A stretch of DNA of 60,092 nucleotides from NCBI GenBank assembly GCA_902515485.1, contig CABXUR010000002.1, forward strand, positions 16,001 to 76,092. The letters are read 5' to 3'. The DNA is from an uncultured Pelagibacteraceae bacterium (GTDB lineage: Bacteria > Pseudomonadota > Alphaproteobacteria > Pelagibacterales > Pelagibacteraceae). Below are positions 44,583 to 53,296 of this stretch, piece by piece. A program made the translations under genes and the position numbers. How positions within the stretch are numbered: the first letter of the stretch is position 1; every line of letters starts with the position of its first letter. The notes beneath the pieces are model-generated. The model was not told the DNA's origin. It made no database searches and worked only from the letters and a program-made list of their open reading frames with translations.

Positions 44583-44625
44583 TAAAAAAGGACGTTATCT
44601 ATTTTTCTATAGATAAAACGCCCTT
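44583..44625 (-). terminator. Intrinsic terminator of cspA
   Basis: On the minus strand a stem GGGCGTTTTATCTAT pairs with ATAGATAACGTCC across a short A-rich loop, followed by TTTTTTAGTTTTT. It lies about 20 bases after the cspA stop codon. It is the only strong hairpin-plus-U-run terminator I recognised in the window. Confidence 0.85.
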
Positions 44626-44644
44626 TAAAATATTTTTATATAAA

Positions 44645-44857
44645 TTAGTCTACTTTTTTTAAGTTAACTGCTGAAGGACCTTTTGGACCATCTTCTAATG
44701 TGAATTCAAGTTTATCGCCTTCATTTAGATATCTCATACCAGCTGCTTTAACAGCAGAAGCATGCACAAAGGCATCTTTTTCCTTGTCATCTCTTTCAAT
44801 GAAACCGTACCCTTTTTTACCATTATACCATTTGATTTTACCCGTTAATGTACTCAT
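44645..44857 (-). CDS. cspA: Cold-shock domain protein
   Basis: The 70-residue single-domain OB-fold protein has RNP1 KGYGFIE and RNP2 DAFVHASAV, which bind single-stranded RNA or DNA. TLTGKIKWYNGKKG at the start and GPKGPSAVNL at the end are typical. It is a monocistronic unit with its own terminator, and an AAGGA element lies about 12 bases before the ATG. Such proteins act as RNA chaperones. Whether it is cold-induced cannot be seen. Confidence 0.94.
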   Translation of the reverse strand: MSTLTGKIKWYNGKKGYGFIERDDKEKDAFVHASAVKAAGMRYLNEGDKLEFTLEDGPKGPSAVNLKKVD

Positions 44858-44937
44858 CTTATTCTTAGTCCTTGTGTTGTTTATTATTCTATAAAGCTAA
44901 TTTGATTTTTTTAGAATTTCAAGATGAAAAATAATGG

Positions 44938-45012
44938 TGGTGCCTCGGGAAGGATTCGCACCTCCGACACAAGCCTTTTCAGGGCTCTGCTCTACTCCTG
45001 AGCTACCGAGGC
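44938..45012 (-). tRNA. tRNA-Phe(GAA)
   Basis: Minus-strand cloverleaf with acceptor GCCTCGG/CCGAGGC, A73 and encoded CCA. The D arm is GCTC/GAGC, the anticodon stem GAGCC/GGCTT and the loop CTGAAAA (anticodon GAA at 44978-44980). The T arm is GGAGG/CCTTC with loop TGCGAAT, where position 55 is G instead of the usual T. The tRNA starts 6 bases after the infA stop codon and so probably shares its transcript. Confidence 0.93.
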
Positions 45013-45018
45013 AAAAGA

Positions 45019-45234
45019 TTAACCCCTAAAGATTATTCTGCCTTTTGTAAGGTCATAAGGTGTTATTTCTACTGTCACGTTATCCCCTTGCAATACTCTA
45101 ATTCTATTTTTTCTTAACTTACCAGCTGTGTGTGCAGTAACTGTGTGACCATTTTCTAATTTAACTCTAAACATTGCGTTTGGTAGTAAGTCCGTTACTT
45201 TACCCTTAAATTCTAGTAGGTCTTGTTTTGACAA
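45019..45234 (-). CDS. infA: Translation initiation factor IF-1
   Basis: A 71-residue OB-fold protein that binds the ribosomal A site during initiation. The sequence is close to the bacterial consensus ([37 protein letters not shown]). In many alphaproteobacteria infA is followed by maf, rng and yacG before tRNA-Phe. Here these are absent and the tRNA follows directly. It lies 2 bases downstream of hisD. Confidence 0.97.
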   Translation of the reverse strand: MSKQDLLEFKGKVTDLLPNAMFRVKLENGHTVTAHTAGKLRKNRIRVLQGDNVTVEITPYDLTKGRIIFRG

Positions 45235-45236
45235 AT

Positions 45237-46520
45237 TTAATTTCTCCTAATTCTTTTTTTTACAGATTCAGCGTGTCCTGCTAAGCCCTCATAATTTGCA
45301 AGTGTTATAACGGATGGCCCAAGACTTTCAATACCCTTTTTAGATAAGTTTATGTAGGAAATCCGTTTATAAAATTCGTTTACACTTACTCCACTTGAGT
45401 ATTTTGCAGAACCGTTTGTTGGAAGTATATGGTTTGATCCAACATTGTAATCTGTCATTGCCATAACCGCATATTTTCCTAAACAAATAGATCCTGAATT
45501 TTTAATTTTTGGAATAAACGATTTATAATTCTTAATATTCAACTCCAAGTGTTCGGGTGCAATTTTATTTACAACATCAATAATTTTTTTATCAGAACTA
45601 ATATACATTAAAATTCCATTACTAATTAAACTTTTTTTAGCAACAGACTGTCTTGGAATTTCCTTTAATTGTTTAAATATTTCAATTTTAACTTTTTCTA
45701 CAATATTTTTATCTTTAGAAATTAAAATACATTGAGCAAGATTATCATGCTCTGCTTGACCTATTAGATCACTTGCAACCCATTCTGGATTTGAAAATTT
45801 ATCACAAATTATTGTAACCTCTGATGGTCCTGCAGTCATTCCCTCAATTCCAACATCACCAAAAACTTCTTTCTTGGCAGCTGCAACAAATGCATTACCA
45901 GGACCTACAATTTTATTAACCTTTTTTATTCTTTTAGTTCCATAGGCTACAGCAGCAATTGCTGATGGCCCTCCAATTGAATAAATTTCTTTAATTTTAC
46001 ATTTACGCGCCGCATATAATACTGCTGGATTTTGCTTTCCTTTATATCCAGGATTAATCATTATTACTCTTTTAACACCAGCAACAATTGCTGGGATAGC
46101 ATTCATTAAAACACTTGAAGGGTATGAGGCTGTGGAACCAGGCACATATATTGCAACTGATTCAATTGGAAGATATTTGTACTCCAATTTATTTTTTAAT
46201 TTATCTGTGTATGAAATATTTTTAAATTTTTGAAAAGAGTGAAATTTAAAAATTCTAGTGTATGCAAGATCGATTGCATTTTTAACTTTTTTATCAAGAG
46301 ACTTTATTGATTTAGAAATTTCATTAGTGCTTGGTAAAATTATGTTATTTTTATTAAATCTTTTTTCATATTTTAAAAGAGCTTTATCGCCATTTTTTTT
46401 AACATCTTTTATAATACCTATAACTGAAACAGAATTAGATTGAACTTTGTTTTTTCTTTTCAAAAGCAAAGCATCTAAAACTTTATCAAAATTTTTACTA
46501 TTGCTATTTAATATTTTCAT
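45237..46520 (-). CDS. hisD: Histidinol dehydrogenase
   Basis: It oxidises histidinol to histidine in two NAD-dependent steps. The 427 residues contain [32 protein letters not shown], the zinc-site and catalytic stretch [18 protein letters not shown] and NHILPT, all family hallmarks. It is in a murA-DUF2948-hisD-infA run that is conserved in alphaproteobacteria, away from hisG/hisZ although on the same strand. Confidence 0.97.
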   Translation of the reverse strand: MKILNSNSKNFDKVLDALLLKRKNKVQSNSVSVIGIIKDVKKNGDKALLKYEKRFNKNNIILPSTNEISKSIKSLDKKVKNAIDLAYTRIFKFHSFQKFKNISYTDKLKNKLEYKYLPIESVAIYVPGSTASYPSSVLMNAIPAIVAGVKRVIMINPGYKGKQNPAVLYAARKCKIKEIYSIGGPSAIAAVAYGTKRIKKVNKIVGPGNAFVAAAKKEVFGDVGIEGMTAGPSEVTIICDKFSNPEWVASDLIGQAEHDNLAQCILISKDKNIVEKVKIEIFKQLKEIPRQSVAKKSLISNGILMYISSDKKIIDVVNKIAPEHLELNIKNYKSFIPKIKNSGSICLGKYAVMAMTDYNVGSNHILPTNGSAKYSSGVSVNEFYKRISYINLSKKGIESLGPSVITLANYEGLAGHAESVKKRIRRN

Positions 46521-46918
46521 TACTGTTTAATTTCACTTTGATCTTCTAGATTTACCTCAATTATTTCTGTAGTCAAAGCAATGTGAGCATTATTATCAAA
46601 AATTAAGTTAATTTCATAATCATCTTTATTTTTTAAATAATCTATAGCTATTAAATCCAAAACTAATTCTTCATTTTTTTGATCAATATTTTTAGACTTT
46701 ACTTTATCAACAAAATCAAACCTACAAATACTGTTAATTTTTTTATCTGGTTGATCTGTTTCAATTTTTGTTCGTTCAAGTGATAAAAAAAAAACTTTAT
46801 TAGATGCAAGATATTTAATGTCTGTTAATCTAACTTTTGCACCAGCAGTACATGCGGAAATCATTTGTAAACCCTCATTATCTGTAGCAATTATTTGAGC
46901 TAGATATTTTTTATCCAT
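46520..46918 (-). CDS. DUF2948 family protein
   Basis: A 132-residue protein of unknown function. It matches the DUF2948 pattern: a start with ATDNEGLQMISACTAGAKVR, a central FLSLERTKIE strand, RFDFVDKVKSKNI, and a C-terminal beta-rich segment ending in EIIEVNLEDQ. The family occurs in alphaproteobacteria between murA and hisD, exactly as here. One-base overlaps on both sides show tight coupling. No catalytic residues or membrane segments are evident. Confidence 0.85.
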   Translation of the reverse strand: MDKKYLAQIIATDNEGLQMISACTAGAKVRLTDIKYLASNKVFFLSLERTKIETDQPDKKINSICRFDFVDKVKSKNIDQKNEELVLDLIAIDYLKNKDDYEINLIFDNNAHIALTTEIIEVNLEDQSEIKQ

Positions 46919-48171
46919 TAATTAACTCTTCTAATTTTTGCACCAACTTTTTTTAGTTTCTTTTCTAAACTCTCATATCCACGATCTAGGTGATAAATTC
47001 TATTTATAACTGATTTACCTTTTGCAGTTAATGCTGCAAGAATTAATGAAACTGAAGCTCTTAAGTCAGTTGCCATCAATTCTGCCGCTGCAAAATTTAT
47101 GTTTCCTTCAACTATTGCTTTATTACCATTAGTTGAAATATTGGCACCCATTCGATTTAACTCTGCAACGTGCATAAATCTGTTTTCAAAAATATCTTCT
47201 TTTATTAAAGATTTTTTATTTGCTTTACATAACAATACCATGATCTGCGCCTGCAGATCTGTTGGAAAGCCTGGATAAGGTGCTGTTTTTATATTTATAT
47301 TATTGATCTTTTTATTTCCAATAATGCTAATATCACCTTTTCTTATACTAATTTTTACTCCTATCTTTTTTAGAGTATTAATTTCAGTTTGAATAACACT
47401 TGGTATGACATTTTTAATTATCAAATTTCCTTCTGTAACAGCTGCTGCAACTAAATAAGTACCAGCCTCAATTCTATCAAACATAATTTTATATGTTATT
47501 TCGTTAATTTTATTTACACCTACAATTTTAACTGAGCGTTTTGTAATCCATTTTATTTTACATCCAGCTTTATTTAAAAAATTAACTAAATCTTTAATCT
47601 CGGGCTCTATTGCACAATTTCTCAAAATAGTAGTGCCTTTTGCTAGACTTGCAGCAATAATTAAATTTTCGGTAGCTCCAACTGAAATTTTTGAAAATCG
47701 AATTTTAGATCCTTTTAAACCTTTGGGTGCGGTTGCATGAACATAGCCTTCAATAATTTTATATTTTACGCCAAGTTTTGATAGTGCTTTTAAATGAATG
47801 TCTACTGGCCTTGTACCAATTGCACATCCTCCAGGTAGAGATACTTTTGCACTCCCAAATTTTGCAAGTAAAGGACCAAGTACTAATATTCCTGCACGCA
47901 TAGTTTTCATTAAACTATAAGAGGCAATTTTTTTTTGTTGTTTAGAATTATCAATAATTAATTTTTTATTATCAAATTTTACTTTTGATCCTAATGATTG
48001 TAGTAAATTAATCATTGTCTCAATATCTTTAACTTTAGGTAAATTATTTAAATAAATTTTTTTACTAGATAGCAAGGTTGCTGCTAAAATTGGTAAAGAG
48101 GCGTTCTTTGAACCAGATATATTTATTTGTCCTTTGAGCTTATTTGCTCCTAAGACTTCTAGTTTTTGCAT
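46918..48171 (-). CDS. murA: UDP-N-acetylglucosamine 1-carboxyvinyltransferase
   Basis: It commits UDP-GlcNAc to peptidoglycan by adding enolpyruvate from PEP. The 417-residue protein has ISGSKNASLPILAATLL at the start and LPGGCAIGTRPVDIH with the catalytic, fosfomycin-target cysteine (about 116). PGFPTDLQAQ and ENRFMHVAEL follow. It shares the fold of AroA. It lies 2 bases after dcd and runs into DUF2948. Confidence 0.97.
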   Translation of the reverse strand: MQKLEVLGANKLKGQINISGSKNASLPILAATLLSSKKIYLNNLPKVKDIETMINLLQSLGSKVKFDNKKLIIDNSKQQKKIASYSLMKTMRAGILVLGPLLAKFGSAKVSLPGGCAIGTRPVDIHLKALSKLGVKYKIIEGYVHATAPKGLKGSKIRFSKISVGATENLIIAASLAKGTTILRNCAIEPEIKDLVNFLNKAGCKIKWITKRSVKIVGVNKINEITYKIMFDRIEAGTYLVAAAVTEGNLIIKNVIPSVIQTEINTLKKIGVKISIRKGDISIIGNKKINNINIKTAPYPGFPTDLQAQIMVLLCKANKKSLIKEDIFENRFMHVAELNRMGANISTNGNKAIVEGNINFAAAELMATDLRASVSLILAALTAKGKSVINRIYHLDRGYESLEKKLKKVGAKIRRVN

Positions 48172-48173
48172 GG

Positions 48174-48728
48174 TTAAACTTTAGGTAAAGTTACTCCAGT
48201 TTGACCCATGTATTTTCCATTTCTATCTGCATAAGTCACTTCTGGTTTTTCATTTCCTTTTAAAAAAATGAATTGTGCAACACCTTCATTTGCATAGATT
48301 TTAGCAGGCAGTGGCGTGGTGTTTGAAAACTCAAGTGTTACATGCCCTTCCCATCCAGGCTCTAAAGGTGTTACATTAACTATAATTCCACATCGTGCAT
48401 AAGTAGATTTACCAAGACAAATAACTAGCACGTCATCTGGTATTTTAAACTTTTCGACTGTTCTGGCTAGTACAAAAGAATTAGGTGGAATAATGCACTC
48501 TGAAACATTTTTAGTTACAAAATTTGTTGGTTTAAAATTTTTAGGGTCGACAATTTCAGAATTCACATTTGTAAATATCTTAAATTCTTCAGACACTCTA
48601 GCATCGTAACCGAAAGAAGATAGCCCATATGAAATGCTACTTCCCCTTACCTGTTTTTCTTCAAATGGAGTGATCATATTCTCTTCTTTAGACATTTTTC
48701 TGATCCACTTATCTGAAAGAACTGACAT
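48174..48728 (-). CDS. dcd: dCTP deaminase
   Basis: It deaminates dCTP to dUTP for thymidylate supply. The 184 residues carry [13 protein letters not shown] near the start, [39 protein letters not shown] (catalytic core with Glu) and the C-terminal [10 protein letters not shown]. This is the trimeric, non-bifunctional type. Its start codon overlaps the stop of an upstream 33-codon gene as TAATG. Confidence 0.95.
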   Translation of the reverse strand: MSVLSDKWIRKMSKEENMITPFEEKQVRGSSISYGLSSFGYDARVSEEFKIFTNVNSEIVDPKNFKPTNFVTKNVSECIIPPNSFVLARTVEKFKIPDDVLVICLGKSTYARCGIIVNVTPLEPGWEGHVTLEFSNTTPLPAKIYANEGVAQFIFLKGNEKPEVTYADRNGKYMGQTGVTLPKV

Positions 48729-48829
48729 TATTTATTTTTCTTTTTTGTTTTTTTTTGAAAAAGTTTTCTTTTCTTTAAATTTTTTCTTAGTGCTAAGCTT
48801 AAGCGCTCATTTTTATCTTTTGAATTCAT
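48728..48829 (-). CDS. Small basic protein (33 residues) upstream of dcd
   Basis: An ATG frame of 33 codons encodes [20 protein letters not shown] followed by a lysine-rich tail. The LSxALRxNLxxRK pattern resembles tiny basic proteins found beside murA in other alphaproteobacteria. Both junctions are overlaps: ATGA with the 66-residue gene upstream, TAATG with dcd downstream. That is strong contextual support for a translated gene. Function is unknown; the positive charge suggests RNA or ribosome contact. It is short enough to be missed by gene callers. Confidence 0.7.
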   Translation of the reverse strand: MNSKDKNERLSLALRKNLKKRKLFQKKTKKKNK

Positions 48830-49026
48830 TCTTTATCTGGATTTGTAAGGAAGTCTAACGTTATTGGCTTAGAAGTATCTAATGTTTTTGGTTTAGCCTC
48901 TACCTCTTTTGGGCCTTCTTTTGCTAAACGTTTAGCTTTTTTTTCAGCAAGCTTCTTTTCTCTTTTAGCTTGCTTCTCCATAAGCTTATTACCTTTAGTA
49001 GATTTATAATCGTAATGAATTCCCAT
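48826..49026 (-). CDS. Small lysine-rich protein of unknown function
   Basis: A 66-residue protein with a highly charged helix (about 16-40, Lys/Glu/Ala-rich, coiled-coil-like) and a proline/threonine tail ending [11 protein letters not shown] do not recognise a named family. It is the first gene of a run through the 33-residue gene, dcd, murA, DUF2948, hisD and infA, and its stop overlaps the next start as ATGA. An internal ATG at residue 16 is an alternative start. Real coding is likely because of the coupling. Confidence 0.65.
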   Translation of the reverse strand: MGIHYDYKSTKGNKLMEKQAKREKKLAEKKAKRLAKEGPKEVEAKPKTLDTSKPITLDFLTNPDKE

Positions 49027-49080
49027 AAAACTTCCTCACGTAGATATAAATCATATTACCTAAAAAATTAAGGTAATATT

Positions 49081-49110
49081 TTGAAAAAAATGCTTTATTA
49101 TCAATAAAAT
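49081..49110 (+). promoter_or_regulatory. Probable tRNA-Thr promoter
   Basis: TTGAAA (49081-49086) and TAAAAT (49105-49110) are 18 bases apart, with a start near 49117, about 9 bases ahead of the tRNA 5' end. Confidence 0.45.
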
Positions 49111-49125
49111 ATAAATTGTTTATTA

Positions 49126-49199
49126 GCTCCTATAGATAAATGGTATATCAAGTCATTGGTAATGACTAATTTCCTGGTCAGTACAGGGTGGGAGCACCA
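49126..49199 (+). tRNA. tRNA-Thr(GGT) with non-consensus T-loop
   Basis: The sequence folds into a cloverleaf. Acceptor GCTCCTA/TGGGAGC is followed by A73 and encoded CCA. The D arm is GATA/TATC with a GG-containing loop, and the anticodon stem is AGTCA/TGACT with loop TTGGTAA (GGT at 49158-49160). The T arm is TCCTG/CAGGG. The T-loop reads GTCAGTA instead of TTCRANY: positions 54 and 58 are G and G instead of T and A, while T55 and C56 are kept. The variable loop is 4 bases. It sits alone between two minus-strand genes. Confidence 0.8.
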
Positions 49200-49202
49200 A
49201 TA

Positions 49203-49928
49203 TTAATTTTTATAAAAAATTTTTCTCAAAAAAATTGTGAATAAAATTAATGCAAAAAATCCTAAGATTGGAATATATATGTCTTGAGAAAAAATTACAT
49301 CTGTAATTTTAGGAACCTCTGAATTTTGATCAATTAATTTTTCTAACCCACTACCGATTGAAACAGCTAAAAAAATTTGAGGTATAATCCCTATAATTGT
49401 TGCAAAGAAAAAATTCTTTACTTTCACATTAAAAAGTGTGGGTAAAAGACAGCTTAATTGCCAAGGTATTCCTCCAATAAATCTATATATCAATAAATAA
49501 ATAAACTCAGAATTTTTAAATTTCATTTCAAGGCCTTGGTATTTATTTAAAAATTTCTCTCTAATAAAATCTTTTAAAAAATAATTTCCAAACATATACA
49601 AAAAAGTTGCGCCAATACTTAGTCCCAAAATAACAATTAAAGTTCCAATCCATTTTCCAAAAATAAATCCTCCAAACAAGGCTACAGGCGATCCAAAACC
49701 TAAAAATGGAAAAACCCATAATATTGTTAGTAATAAAAAGATTATTGATGTTAAAAACAAATTAGCGTTTTTAAATTCAAAGAAATAAGATCTGTTTTGT
49801 TTAATGAAATCATATGATGTGAGATCTTGAAGGCTAAATTTTGAAAAGAATAAGTATAAAAACAAACAAACTAAAATTAGATAGGACAATCCTAAAATTG
49901 TTTTAATTTTTTTAGTTTTTTCCATCAA
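49203..49928 (-). CDS. TVP38/TMEM64 (VTT domain) family membrane protein
   Basis: A 241-residue polytopic protein with about six hydrophobic segments. The VTT/DedA-like core has the FPFLGFGSPVALFGG re-entrant stretch, the GLSIGATFLYMFGNYF helix and the RFIGGIPWQLSCLLPTLF motif. Relatives are linked to lipid scrambling or transport in membranes, but no substrate is known for this member. It stands alone, with the tRNA-Thr 3 bases beyond its stop on the other strand and rpmH divergent. The start could be either of two adjacent Met codons. Confidence 0.88.
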   Translation of the reverse strand: MMEKTKKIKTILGLSYLILVCLFLYLFFSKFSLQDLTSYDFIKQNRSYFFEFKNANLFLTSIIFLLLTILWVFPFLGFGSPVALFGGFIFGKWIGTLIVILGLSIGATFLYMFGNYFLKDFIREKFLNKYQGLEMKFKNSEFIYLLIYRFIGGIPWQLSCLLPTLFNVKVKNFFFATIIGIIPQIFLAVSIGSGLEKLIDQNSEVPKITDVIFSQDIYIPILGFFALILFTIFLRKIFYKN

Positions 49929-49956
49929 ATCTAATAAAATTTATAAAATCTTCTGT

Positions 49957-49985
49957 TTGCTATTTATATATTTAATTACTATAAA
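49957..49985 (+). promoter_or_regulatory. Promoter of the rpmH operon
   Basis: TTGCTA (49957-49962) and TATAAA (49980-49985) are 17 bases apart, with a start near 49992 and about 25 bases of leader to the rpmH ATG at 50017. Confidence 0.55.
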
Positions 49986-50016
49986 GGGCGAAATTTAATA
50001 GAAATTAACCACATTT

Positions 50017-50157
50017 ATGAAACGAACATATCAACCATCTAACGTTAAAAGAGCCAGAAAACATGGTTTTAGGTCTAAAATGAAAACTAAAGGTGGACAA
50101 AAACTTTTAGCTAGAAGAAGAGCCAGAGGAAGAAAATCGTTAACTGTATCAGTTTAA
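50017..50157 (+). CDS. rpmH: 50S ribosomal protein L34
   Basis: A 46-residue, very basic protein with the L34 signature [20 protein letters not shown] followed by [16 protein letters not shown]. It binds 23S rRNA early in 50S assembly. It heads the conserved rpmH-rnpA-yidD-yidC order, with 4 bases to rnpA. It is short enough to be left out by length-limited gene searches. Confidence 0.97.
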   Translation: MKRTYQPSNVKRARKHGFRSKMKTKGGQKLLARRRARGRKSLTVSV

Positions 50158-50161
50158 ATAA

Positions 50162-50503
50162 ATGAAAAGCAAAATACTTGCTCTTTCAAAAAACGAAGAA
50201 TTCAAAAATTTACTTAAACAAAAAAAAATTTCTAATAAATTTGTTACAATTTTTTTTGGAAGTTTAAAAAATAAAGATAATAAAAAACTTAACATAAGTT
50301 TTGTGACTAAGAAAAAAATAGGCAATGCTGTAAAAAGAAATAAAATTAAAAGAAGATTAAGAAATATAGTTAATGATGCTGTTAAAAAAATATCAGTTAA
50401 ATTCAACTATTCATATCTTGTTATTGCTAAGTCAACTATGTTAAACAATGAATACAAAAATATAAAAGAAACCTTATTTCAGGATTTAGAAAAGATTAAA
50501 TAA
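50162..50503 (+). CDS. rnpA: Ribonuclease P protein component
   Basis: The 113-residue protein partners the RNase P RNA in trimming tRNA 5' ends. It has the family RNR-type motif GNAVKRNKIKRRLRNIV and an N-terminal segment with basic residues. The order after rpmH and before yidD is typical, and its stop overlaps yidD. Processing of the co-transcribed tRNAs in this window would depend on it. Confidence 0.95.
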   Translation: MKSKILALSKNEEFKNLLKQKKISNKFVTIFFGSLKNKDNKKLNISFVTKKKIGNAVKRNKIKRRLRNIVNDAVKKISVKFNYSYLVIAKSTMLNNEYKNIKETLFQDLEKIK

Positions 50504-50754
50504 TGAACATTTTCACTAATATTTTAATTAAAATAATAAAAGGTTATAAATTTTTTATCAGTCCTTTATTTGGTCATTCATGCAGATACTTGCCTACTTG
50601 CTCAGAGTATAGCATTGAAGCTTTGAAAGAATTTGGTTTAGCTAAAGGAACTTTTATGAGTTTGAAAAGAATTTTATCATGTCACCCAATAAAGTTTTTA
50701 GGCGGCGGTGATGGTTTTGATCCTGTAAAAAAGAATATAAAGGTTAAAAAATAA
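50503..50754 (+). CDS. yidD: Membrane protein insertion efficiency factor YidD
   Basis: An 83-residue small protein with an amphipathic N-terminal helix (IIKGYKFFISPLFG). The family motif CRYLPTCSEYSIEALKEFG follows, then RILSCHP and a GGDGFDPV end. It supports YidC-dependent membrane insertion, and its gene overlaps yidC by one base as in most bacteria. Confidence 0.96.
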   Translation: MNIFTNILIKIIKGYKFFISPLFGHSCRYLPTCSEYSIEALKEFGLAKGTFMSLKRILSCHPIKFLGGGDGFDPVKKNIKVKK

Positions 50755-52430
50755 TGGATACACGAAATGTTATTGCAGCAATTTCTTTATCAGCAGCAGT
50801 GATCATACTGTATTCACTTTATTTTGCACCACCTCCAATTACTAAAGAACAACTTGCAGAAAAAAATAAAACTGAACAAACTACTGATGCTCCTAGTTTG
50901 GATCAAAAAGAAACTATAACTGAAGTTTCAAGAGAAGAAGCTTTAAGCCAAAGTAAAAGAATTAAATTTGAAAATCAGAGTATAATTGGTTCTATATCTC
51001 TTAAGGGTGCAGCAATTGATGACTTAACCTTTAAAGAATATAATGTAGCCTTAGAAAGTGATGAAAAAGTTAAATTATTATCACCTAGAAGTGCTCAAGA
51101 TGGATACTTAATTGAAAGTGGATTTATAACTACTGATAAAAATATTGATATTCCCAGTTCAAATTCAGTATGGTCTATATCAGGAAATAATACACTTACC
51201 GATCAATCTCCTGTAAAATTAACATGGGCTAATGATCAAGGAATTACTTTTGAAAAAGAGATATCTCTAGATGATAAGTTTTTATTCACCATTAAACAAA
51301 AAGTAATTAATTCAACAAATAAAAAATTTGATTTTTATCCTTACGGTCAAATTATCAGAAAAGAGATACCTGAGATTTCTAATTTCTATATCCTCCATGA
51401 AGGTCTTATTGCAACTTTAGATGAAGAGTTAATTGAGGAAGATTACGACGATATTCAAGAGGAAAAGTTTTCTAGAACCTCACAAAAAGGATGGCTTGGA
51501 ATTTCAGATAAATTTTGGATAACATCATTAATCCCACCAAGTGGTAAAGAATTTAAAACAACTTTTGATTATAAAGATAAATTTCGTGCTAATTTTGTGG
51601 GTACAGAGCCTCTGGAATTAAAAGGAAACTCAAGTATTGAAGAAAAATTGCAAGTAATAGTAGCTGCTAAAAGAGTAGATGTTATTGATGGATATGCACA
51701 GTCATTAAATATAGATAAATTTGATTTAGCAATTGATTGGGGTTTTTTATATTTTATAACAAAACCTCTTTTTTACAGTATTGACTATTTCTTTAAATTA
51801 TTAGGAAATTATGGTCTAGCAATTATTGCAATAACAATTTGTATAAGATTAGCATTCTTTCCCCTTGCCAACTTCTCATTTAGAAGTATGGCTAAAATGA
51901 AAGCACTTCAGCCAGAGATGGTGAGACTTAAAGATTTACACAAAGAAGATAAAATGAAGCTCCAGCAAGAAATGATGGCGCTTTATAAAAAGGAAAAAGT
52001 AAACCCTATGTCAGGATGTTTGCCTATATTAGTACAGATACCAGTGTTTTTTGCTTTATATAAAGTTTTATTTGTAACAATTGAAATGAGGCAAATGCCT
52101 TTTTATGGCTGGATACAAGATTTGTCTGAAAGAGATCCAACATCATTATTTAACTTATTTGGTCTGCTGCCTTATGATGTTCCATCTTTTTTAATAATTG
52201 GAGCATGGCCAATTGCAATGGGTGTTTCTATGTTTATTCAGCAAAAATTAAACCCAGCTCCGACAGATCCAATGCAAGCAAAAATATTTATGTTCTTTCC
52301 TTTATTCTTAACGATAATTTTAGCACCTTTTCCTGCTGGATTGGTTATTTATTGGACAGTTAATAATATTTTAACTATGGCTCAACAAGTGTTCATAATG
52401 AAACGAACTACAGTCAAAACAACAACTTAA
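50754..52430 (+). CDS. yidC: Membrane protein insertase YidC
   Basis: The 558-residue protein has an N-terminal signal-anchor (about 5-26) and a large periplasmic beta domain. The C-terminal insertase core has five membrane segments, including AFFPLANFSFRSMAKMK and the MSGCLPILVQIPVFFALYKVL helix. This is the Gram-negative form. In many relatives a GTPase gene (engB) separates yidC from argB. Here argB starts within the yidC stop (TAATG). Confidence 0.97.
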   Translation: MDTRNVIAAISLSAAVIILYSLYFAPPPITKEQLAEKNKTEQTTDAPSLDQKETITEVSREEALSQSKRIKFENQSIIGSISLKGAAIDDLTFKEYNVALESDEKVKLLSPRSAQDGYLIESGFITTDKNIDIPSSNSVWSISGNNTLTDQSPVKLTWANDQGITFEKEISLDDKFLFTIKQKVINSTNKKFDFYPYGQIIRKEIPEISNFYILHEGLIATLDEELIEEDYDDIQEEKFSRTSQKGWLGISDKFWITSLIPPSGKEFKTTFDYKDKFRANFVGTEPLELKGNSSIEEKLQVIVAAKRVDVIDGYAQSLNIDKFDLAIDWGFLYFITKPLFYSIDYFFKLLGNYGLAIIAITICIRLAFFPLANFSFRSMAKMKALQPEMVRLKDLHKEDKMKLQQEMMALYKKEKVNPMSGCLPILVQIPVFFALYKVLFVTIEMRQMPFYGWIQDLSERDPTSLFNLFGLLPYDVPSFLIIGAWPIAMGVSMFIQQKLNPAPTDPMQAKIFMFFPLFLTIILAPFPAGLVIYWTVNNILTMAQQVFIMKRTTVKTTT

Positions 52431-53296
52431 TGTTGGAAATCAAAGAAGAAGCGTTAAAAAAAGTACTTCCATCAGACGGTCCCTCGATTGATGAGGTTAA
52501 AAAATATTTAGAAAAATATAATGATGAATACATTGTTATTAAATGTGGCGGTAGTGTTTTAGTAGATAATGAATTATTCGATATTTTCATTAAAGATATA
52601 TCGGTATTAAATAAGCTAGGATTTATTCCAATTATTGTCCATGGAGGTGGAAAGAGAATTAGCAATAAACTTAATGAATTAGGAATTAAAAGTAATTTTA
52701 TAAAAGGATTGAGAGTTACAGAAAAAGAAACTATTGAAGTAATAGAACAAGTGTTAATAGAATTTAACTCTGAAATTATAAAAGCCTTAAAAAAACAACA
52801 ATGTAATAGTCAAACTATAAACTCTAAAGAAAATAATATTATGATAGTTATACAAGAAAATACTGAACTAGGATTTGTTGGAACACCAACAAAAATAAAT
52901 AAGTCAGTTATTGATAAAATTGTAGATGAAAAAAAAGTGCCTGTTATAGCTCCTTTAGGTCTTGACGAAAATAATCAAGCTTATAATATAAATGCTGATA
53001 CAGCTGCTGGATCTATTGCAAAAAAAATTAAAGCTAGACGTTTAATAATAATGAGTGATGTTGAAGGTGTTCTTGATAGTAATAAAAAATTAATCCCTGA
53101 AATTAACTCTCAATCAATTAAAGATTTAATAAATGATGAGGTAGTTACTGAAGGAATGATTCCTAAAATTAATAATTGTTTAGATGTTGCTTGTAACGGT
53201 GTTAAAGGTGTTGTTATTATTGATGGTAGAAAGAACCACTCTATTCTTTTTGAATTATTATCCGACAAAGGTTCAGGAACTTTAATTAGACAATGA
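52430..53296 (+). CDS. argB: Acetylglutamate kinase
   Basis: The second step of arginine synthesis. The 288-residue amino-acid kinase has KCGGSVLVD near 38-46, HGGGKRISN, an NADTAAGSIA segment and SDVEGVLD. An N-terminal helix of about 30 residues precedes the core, as in arginine-sensitive hexameric forms. Its end overlaps the HAD gene as ATGA. Confidence 0.96.
   Translation: MLEIKEEALKKVLPSDGPSIDEVKKYLEKYNDEYIVIKCGGSVLVDNELFDIFIKDISVLNKLGFIPIIVHGGGKRISNKLNELGIKSNFIKGLRVTEKETIEVIEQVLIEFNSEIIKALKKQQCNSQTINSKENNIMIVIQENTELGFVGTPTKINKSVIDKIVDEKKVPVIAPLGLDENNQAYNINADTAAGSIAKKIKARRLIIMSDVEGVLDSNKKLIPEINSQSIKDLINDEVVTEGMIPKINNCLDVACNGVKGVVIIDGRKNHSILFELLSDKGSGTLIRQ

Noticed and set aside
50005-50014. 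TTAACCACA before rpmH as a DnaA box marking an origin
   Set aside because: It is a single near-match with one change, without a cluster of boxes or a dnaA gene nearby.
50754-52440. Loss of engB between yidC and argB as a notable deletion
   Set aside because: The gene is absent from this spot, but it may be elsewhere in the genome; position alone does not support a claim.
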